Position numbers and translations under genes: made by a program
In this document: piece by piece, positions 57,963-64,000 of the stretch
How positions within the stretch are numbered: the first letter of the stretch is position 1
Layout of the letters: every line of letters starts with the position of its first letter
Notes under the pieces: model-generated
What the model was told of the DNA's origin: nothing
Seen by the model: the letters and a program-made list of their open reading frames with translations, nothing else
Databases searched by the model: none
NCBI GenBank assembly: GCA_025716815.1
Contig: JAIXMN010000016.1
Location: 186,001 to 250,000, forward strand
DNA: 64,000 bases
Direction of reading: 5' to 3'
Source of the DNA: Dichotomocladium elegans
Lineage: Eukaryota > Mucoromycota > Mucoromycetes > Mucorales > Lichtheimiaceae

Positions 57963-58621
57963 GAAGCGTAGAAGGAGAAGAAAATGAAAAGGAAGAAACA
58001 AAATCCTATTAGATATATGAACATTTACTGCTTATACGTGCGCCTACATTTTTTACATGTGCATGTTTGTTACAAGCGATGACTTCAGCCACAAGACCAA
58101 TTGCGGCGCTCAAAGCCATAAACGTTCGTATAGACCGGTACTCTGCCCAATATACTGTGCAAGCCTTTGCCCTTTTTTCTTTTTATCTGGGAGAGAGGAC
58201 GGGTTTCATTCTTTTTTACATGACTTGGTAGCAAAACTATACATCGCTTTTTATATATTCAAGAGTACCAGGTCAATGAAGTCATGATGCGCACCAATTC
58301 TTTACGTTGTACATTTTGAGAACGCAGTTCCACGGCGCTTGCCAATGATATTGAAAACTTGTACTATATTGTGAGATATATAGCGTTTATTGACAACGAA
58401 AATTGTACCTGTATAAGCACAACATTGGTATATTTCAAGCAGAATGTGAAAATGATAAAGAAGAGGGAAATACATATTGATTTGATTGTGTATCCAGGAT
58501 AGAAGCAGAAGTAAAAAGAATGGAAGAAACGGGCGGTGACCAAAGCGCATACGAAGGAGAGTGTGTGTGGGGGGGAGGAAAGTTCCACAGGAAGCAGAGA
58601 AGCCTCTTGCGAGATAGGGTT

Positions 58622-58915
58622 CAGGCTGCCGGCGCTGGCCGTGGGTAGGATGGACCATTCACTTTGGGTGGCTTGACGTCCGACGGAGCATAATGTGGTG
58701 GATGCTGAGAGAAAAGAACAGGGATGCGTGAAGCGGTTGCGGTGAAGGTAGCCATGGTGAGGGATGCGATTTGATAGGTATGTGTTTGCTTTTATACTAG
58801 TAATGTTCCTCTGATTGTCGTTGCTTACCATCAACCAATGCGTCGTATAGGTGGGGGGGGGCAACACCATTGTGGTTATCACAATAATCACGGCGGATGC
58901 TGGTGGTGGCTCCAT
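58622..58915 (-). CDS. Small single-pass membrane protein, 56 residues (hypothetical)
   Basis: Exons (minus) 58915-58829 and 58705-58622 join in phase 0 (donor GTAAGC, acceptor CTCTCAG). The product has an N-terminal hydrophobic stretch (SAVIIVITTMVLPPP) and a Pro-rich tail PPHYAPSDVKPPKVNGPSYP. Size and layout resemble small mitochondrial or ER membrane subunits but I recognise no family. An alternative is a single-exon frame from an ATG at about 58753 giving a 44-residue protein with the same tail. Confidence 0.45.
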
Positions 58916-60232
58916 CAGAATGTTTGTAATAGTTTTAGAACTTGTTGAGCGGTATCAGTAGTCGACCAATAAAAAAAGCAACAACAGCCATTTCCTTATC
59001 AACAGTTTCCAACCACCGCGGCCGCCGCCACCACCACCGCCACCCAAACCAATGAAGGGCATGAGGGATGTGATAAGAATGTGAGTGAATATGACATTTT
59101 GGGACTGAGCGTTGAAGAACGAAAAAAAGTTGTGGCCATATATCACTTTTGCAGCCATTTCAATCCGCTGGCTAATTCGGGCATTTAACGTAACTGTCGT
59201 TTCCGGAATTTGTTCCGAATGCCGGGGGAGGGGAACACATTGGTCGTAGCCCGTTAGATTACGTTTCGATGAGAGGAAAGAACAACAACAATAAAAAAAG
59301 CGGTGGCCATAGTGGCCATGGTCATGCGCATACATATTCATTGAGAAAAACGCCAGAAGCGCGTCATCACGCCCCAAAAGGGAGTGGGGGGGGGTTAGGA
59401 GGAGAGGCGCCCAGATGAAAGATTGTTTTGGCTGTCCATATACACACACTGCAGCTGCATCCAGAAATGGTCCAACAAAGCATCCCTTTCTCCACAGTGT
59501 TTGCATCTGACGGATAGGAACATTGCATTATCATATCTTTCTTCCCCCCCCCCACCAACCCACGTTCTATGGAACGCATCATTTCATCAGCTACTGCACC
59601 CGGGTACTCCTCATGAATGCTAACGTTACTTCTGGTACTGCTGCGAGTGTGGCCGGACATACATTATAGGGAAGGGAAAAATAAGATATTATAAAATCTG
59701 TGAAATCAGGATAGTATGTCTAGACACCAAAATTTCCCATGAATAGTGACAATGTCCATGCTTTGACCCGGAGAAGAAATGCTGTAGACGGAGGTGCGTG
59801 TAACCGGGGTAACTCCACCGCTCCATGATAATGATGACAACGTGGATATAGGATGTACTTCTCATTTCCACCGCCATTGTAATGCTAAGATCAGAAATAA
59901 AAATAGACTTCAAACGCAACCTTGTGCCAGGACGAGAAGATAACATTTTATTCTCCCCCCCCTCCCGAAAAAAACAAGAGGGGGGAAACGGCACCTTTAT
60001 TGACCTGAGATGGTTGTGTTGCCCTTTATTTTTTCGATTTGTACAGTACATTGTTTCTTTTGTGTTTCCTGTGACAATCAGAATAAAACGGACAAGAGCA
60101 TGTTTATTATAGAATTAAACACAAGAAGGGTGGAGGCGCTATATACAAAACGGGGATGATCGACCGGCAACGGCGGGGTATATCGTATGATAGAGAATAG
60201 ATAGAGGGAATGCTCATCCCTCTCCTTCTTTA
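58916..60232. other. Intergenic region
   Basis: Contains a Gly-coding GGT/GGC run (59015-59045, minus strand) in a short open frame ending 58955 without recognised family. Nothing else supported. Confidence 0.45.
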
Positions 60233-61499
60233 TCATGCGTCAAGTTGCTGGGGTGCGGAACGGTGGTGGTGGTGTTGTTGCTTCCGGCGCCAGTACCACA
60301 GGAACTGACAGAAGATGGTGAAATCAAAGGAAAGTGTACCGAGGCTGCCGATAAGATATGGGATGGCTTCGATGAGGGACTGGCGAGAACTGCTGGGGTT
60401 GAGAAGGATGCTCGATGCATACGTGAGGTTACCACAAGCTGCGCAAAGAAACAGGGTAGGCGAGAGGCCATCGATAGACTTGCGACGATAGTTCTTGTAG
60501 ATCTGCGGCAAACGGGACATGAGGTAAAGCGACGTGCAGATCCATGCAAACACGCGGCCAATGATGAGCGTGTTGTCCAGGAGGGCGGCGACTATCGTTT
60601 CGTCACTTGCCGTGAGACCGTCAGCCGGGGTTGTCATGGTGCTGGCAGGCAGACGTGTACCGAGGACCATCAAGGCCATCAGGGCCATCCTGCCCTTGGA
60701 GTGGGTTGTGGCGTCATCAAGCGTGTACCATTTCGAAGGCGAAGAAGAGGCTGAATAAGAAGCCAGCTCGTCTTCGAGGGTTTTCTTGACGGCCTGGCCC
60801 TCGATCAGCAAGGGCGTGCGAACGGAAGGGTGCTGGAATACACGAGAGAGTGGATCGGGAGTCTTTTTGTTTTTATAGTTGGATAAAGAGGAGGCAGATT
60901 TCCATTTTTTTGTGTATCGATTATAGTAGATCCACTGGCACAGCAGACAGATATCGATGCAGACAAAATACGTGCTCAGGTATCGCTGGAATGGGAGTTG
61001 GTTGGTTAGGATACAACCGATTAGATTCGCAAGATCGCCTGTTAGTAGAGCGAATGTCAGTTAGCACGAAGGATGAAGAAAAAACAAGGCGGGTGGTGGT
61101 GGTGGGGGCACTTGCCTGCAAGCCATATTGATAAGAAGTTGAAACTAAGCGATTCGGCTGATCCGATTCGATAGTTTTCAATGACTTGACTGTGGAAAGC
61201 AAACAATAAATAATAAACAAAAAGGAAAAACAGATGCGTATGTGTTATTGACCCCGCAAATTTCTCACGTCATTTCGCACGCAAACTAAAAGGACTCACG
61301 GGAGCTGTGCATTGAGCCAAAAGAAGATAGAGAGATAACCAAGAAGTAAGCTGATGGCTGCTTGGGTACTGTAGACGCAGTCGCCGAATATAAACTAAAA
61401 GATATAGTGTCGGTATGTTTCGGGCTGATAAAATATTGGAGAGCACATTACATTAATCCAGTGTATATAGTCTGTGCTCTGAGGAGGGCATTGAGTCAT
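60233..61499 (-). CDS. PQ-loop transporter, Ypq1/PQLC2-like, 4 exons
   Basis: Seven-helix vacuolar/lysosomal exporter family for cationic amino acids. Exons (minus): 61499-61452, 61394-61300, 61189-61116, 61038-60233, giving 340 residues. First PQ-loop: LNAQLPQVIENYRIGSAESLS (P48-Q49); second: SRLPQIYKNYRRKSIDGLS (P250-Q251). These two repeats with the intervening loop of about 90 residues (KTLEDELASYSASSSPSK...) match Ypq1-3/PQLC2. The C-terminus carries four His residues and ends PQQLDA. The intron after exon 3 has a GC donor (GCAAGT starting at 61115). Substrate by homology only: Lys/Arg/His. Confidence 0.92.
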
Positions 61500-62758
61500 G
61501 CTGCGAAGGAGTGTGGAAGGAAGAAAGGGAGGATGGAGGGGAAATGGTTCTTTGTGGTGGTTCTTTTATACGCACAACAAAGTGGAGAAAGAAAGAAAAG
61601 AGAAATGTGCGTGCAAGTGAGTGAGGAAAAAGAGGGATTTTTTTGGGGGGGGAGAGGAAGGTTGAGGGGAAAAGCTATTTTCTATCGCGCACTGGGGTTG
61701 CAGAGATACAGGAATTTCCTCTTTGGGACATTCAGGGGCGGTGTGATATCATTGGTCTCGCATGCTCTCGGTTTGCCCGGCTGATGCCTAAAAGCGGAAG
61801 GGATCCTGGTCCTTCCCCGGAGCATCCAGATCAGAATGTAACGTCAGGCTTGTATGAGGTCAAGGGACGGAGAATGATTGCCCATGGGGTTCGAGCTCCA
61901 TCATCATTATCAGCAGCAATGACTTGATCATGTGTGCTGCGGGTGGGGGGGGTACGGTTGCGGTGGTAATGGAGTGGAATGGTAAATGACCAGGATGCCC
62001 TAGTTTATTTCGCTATCTCGGTGTTCCATTTTAGAAAGGGTTTTGCTCGATATGGAAAATGAGATAAAGAGCCATGAGTCAATGTTAGAATAGTTGAGGA
62101 TGCGTTGAGTCACCCCTACTTACGCGGGTAACCTCATGGGGTGGCTACTTGTCAGTTGGTCAGTCCGCCAATATAATGCGTTCTTTTCCCCTTATCATAG
62201 CTATTCCTTCTGCCCTCCCGCTCTCCAGGGACGGGCCCAACACGTGCAGTCGCCTGTCAAATATTAATGCAGGCCTACTCCTGTCAAGTGCATCTCACTG
62301 TCTCAGGCAATCAATAGTTGAACAATAGAAGCCGATGGGATCTTTTTCCTATTGTATGTACATCGGCATGGCTGGGGGTGGGGATGACGGTTTGGGGAAA
62401 GGATCAGCCAAAGCGGAGAGAGAAAAAGCGACCCGTCGTGCTGTTTGCCCCATTTTTAATACGGCATGTGCAACATCATTGTGCAGGACCCTTTTTCTTC
62501 TCCAAACTAGAAAGGAACGGCCGCCTTTTATATATTTATTTGGGAGGGAGTGTTGCCGTATCTCGTCGTGTTGAAGAGTGAACGACTGCGTGCCTATCCA
62601 CTGCATAAAAGCTTGAGGCAGACCTCCGACTCTTGTCATCCCTGAAGAAAGAGAGAGAGAAAGAGGAAAAAAAAAAGAACAATCCAGCAGAACCTAAGCC
62701 ATTGATGTCACTCAAGCGCAAATTGGAACAACCATATTCGTGTTTTGATCATTTTACC
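61500..62758. other. Intergenic region
   Basis: No recognised gene. An ATG at 62705 is in frame with the next gene (adds MSLKRKLEQPYS...), so transcription of that gene probably starts before this point. Confidence 0.5.
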
Positions 62759-64000
62759 ATGGGCGGAAAACAGAGTCAAATGACACATCATCACAAGCGG
62801 GCTAATAAGCAACAACAATCTTATAAGCATATTCATGTCGCAACACCATCTCAGCCCATCCCTGTCGTAAAACCAGCTACACCATCAAGGTAAATAAAAA
62901 AAGGGGGAGACGGAGACACATGAAAAGGCAGGAGAAGAGTGAACGATCACAAAGGTTACTTGAAATCTAACATCAATTGATGCTAGTCCAGAGGTACAGA
63001 ATAAGAGACGGGAGAAAGCATATATATATGTGTGTGCGCGCGTGTGTGCGCAGCTGTGTACGGGACTGCGCATGCTAGTATGAAAGGATCTCACATGGCA
63101 CCATCAGTTCAACGTAAAGCAATGCCTTCTTGAATTCTCTCGTTATGCGGATCCACATAGCCCCAATATCATTTCTCCAGAAGGAACGCAGCAATTTTTT
63201 GAAGATCTAGGATTGTCGATTGAAGATGTAATCAACGCAGTTCCTCCTTGACGAGAATATCGATCAGCACTCATCTGTGGTATATAGGAACTGGTGATTG
63301 CATTCGCCTGGAAAATGAATCTCACGACGATGGGCTATATTACGATGGATGAATGGACGGCGGGTATGCGATCATTAAAGTGAGTCTCTAGGCCAGTCTC
63401 TTGGGGTGAGGTGGGAGAGAGAAAGGTGGTGCTTTTGATGTGTGGCCTGACGAGGCGCATAGTGTGGATTCAATGGCGGGGCTGAAAGCAATGCAAGGCG
63501 AGCTGGCGCGGATGCTGGACGATCCTGACCAGTTCAGGGAACTATACCGCTATACCTTTGGATACGCAAAAAACAAGGATCAAAAGTGCATGGATGTCGA
63601 AGTAAGGATACATACCAAGCAATTTTGTTTATATGAGACAGACAGATTGGGGATTCAACCAAGATCGACATGGTAGATTGCGATGGCACTTTGGACCATG
63701 ATGCTTGAGCCGCGGTATCCGTTAGTTAGCGAGTTTAACACATACCTAAAGGTATGACGCATGCGCATCTGTGCATACGAAGACGTCCTTCTGATCCATG
63801 GATTCCCAGGAAGTGCAACCTGTGCGGGTGATCAATAAGGATCAATGGCAGAGCTTCCTTGAATTTTTGACCACAATGACACCGGATTTGTCGCTTTACG
63901 ATGAGACTTCGGCATGTAAGTTATGGGGAGTGGAAGCAGGAAAAGGGAAAGAGAGAGTTCCATCGCTGACGCGGGAATCTAGGGCCAGTCCTCTTTGATG
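62759..64000 (+). CDS. DCN1-like cullin neddylation factor (DCUN1D), cut by window end
   Basis: Scaffold E3 that promotes Nedd8 transfer to cullins. Exons: 62759-62889, 62987-62993 (probable 7-nt exon), about 63087 or 63108 to 63227, 63288-63379, 63463-63601, 63677-63751, 63810-63915, 63983-64000+. The PONY domain is clear: LLEFSRYADPHSPNIISPEG, LVIAFAWKMNLTTMGYITMDEW, FRELYRYTFGYAKNKDQKCMDVE, MALWTMMLEPRYPLVSEF, DQWQSFLEFLTTMTPDLSLYDE, then WPVLFD at the edge. Starting at 62759 gives MGGKQSQM, an N-myristoylation-like motif as in human DCUN1D3; starting at 62705 would mask it. The 3' end lies outside the window. Confidence 0.9.
63019..63052. repeat. (TA)n-(TG)n-(CG)n alternating tract in DCN1 intron
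   Basis: Alternating purine-pyrimidine run between the small exon and the PONY-domain exon. Confidence 0.9.

Overview
The window reads as nuclear DNA of an early-diverging fungus, most likely Mucoromycota (Mucorales-like). This is inferred from intron-dense compact genes, pyrimidine-rich leaders before start codons, TATA boxes, many AT/CA microsatellites, Mucorales-style DNA transposon relics, and a minor-spliceosome (U12-type) intron of a kind lost from most Dikarya. All gene models below were spliced by hand from the sequence; exon sums were checked for reading frame where exons are listed.

Left third (1-19.6 kb): an Nramp metal transporter, an SDR oxidoreductase, a long KH-type RNA-binding protein gene on the minus strand, a large MMS1/CPSF-A (DDB1-like) propeller gene, then three minus-strand genes: complex I subunit NDUFS6, its assembly factor NDUFAF2 and a secreted GH29 alpha-L-fucosidase. 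Middle (20-37.8 kb): a small unknown protein, an alpha/beta hydrolase, a mitochondrial PPR-like protein, a HIT hydrolase, about 4.3 kb without a convincing gene, a PHO80-type cyclin, another poorly explained stretch, and an endosomal-type Na+/H+ exchanger. Right third (38.7-64 kb): a C2H2 factor, ERGIC-53/Emp47 cargo lectin, CLP1, a Ran1/Sks1-like kinase, a MITE and a decayed Tc1/mariner transposase lying against YKT6, two minus-strand poly-Q C2H2 genes, a 56-residue membrane protein, a PQ-loop transporter and a DCN1-like neddylation factor cut by the window edge.

Most genes are unrelated housekeeping or secretory functions, so there is no operon logic. The one functional neighbourhood is NDUFAF2-NDUFS6, whose products act at the same late step of complex I assembly. 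YKT6, ERGIC-53, NHE and PQ-loop proteins are all endomembrane proteins but are not clustered in a meaningful way.

The most unusual signals are in splicing: an AT-AC U12-type intron in CLP1 with consensus donor and branch site, four GC-AG introns all with the donor GCAAGT, a 10-nt exon in the Nramp gene and a probable 7-nt exon in the DCN1 gene. I found no CRISPR array, rRNA or convincing tRNA.
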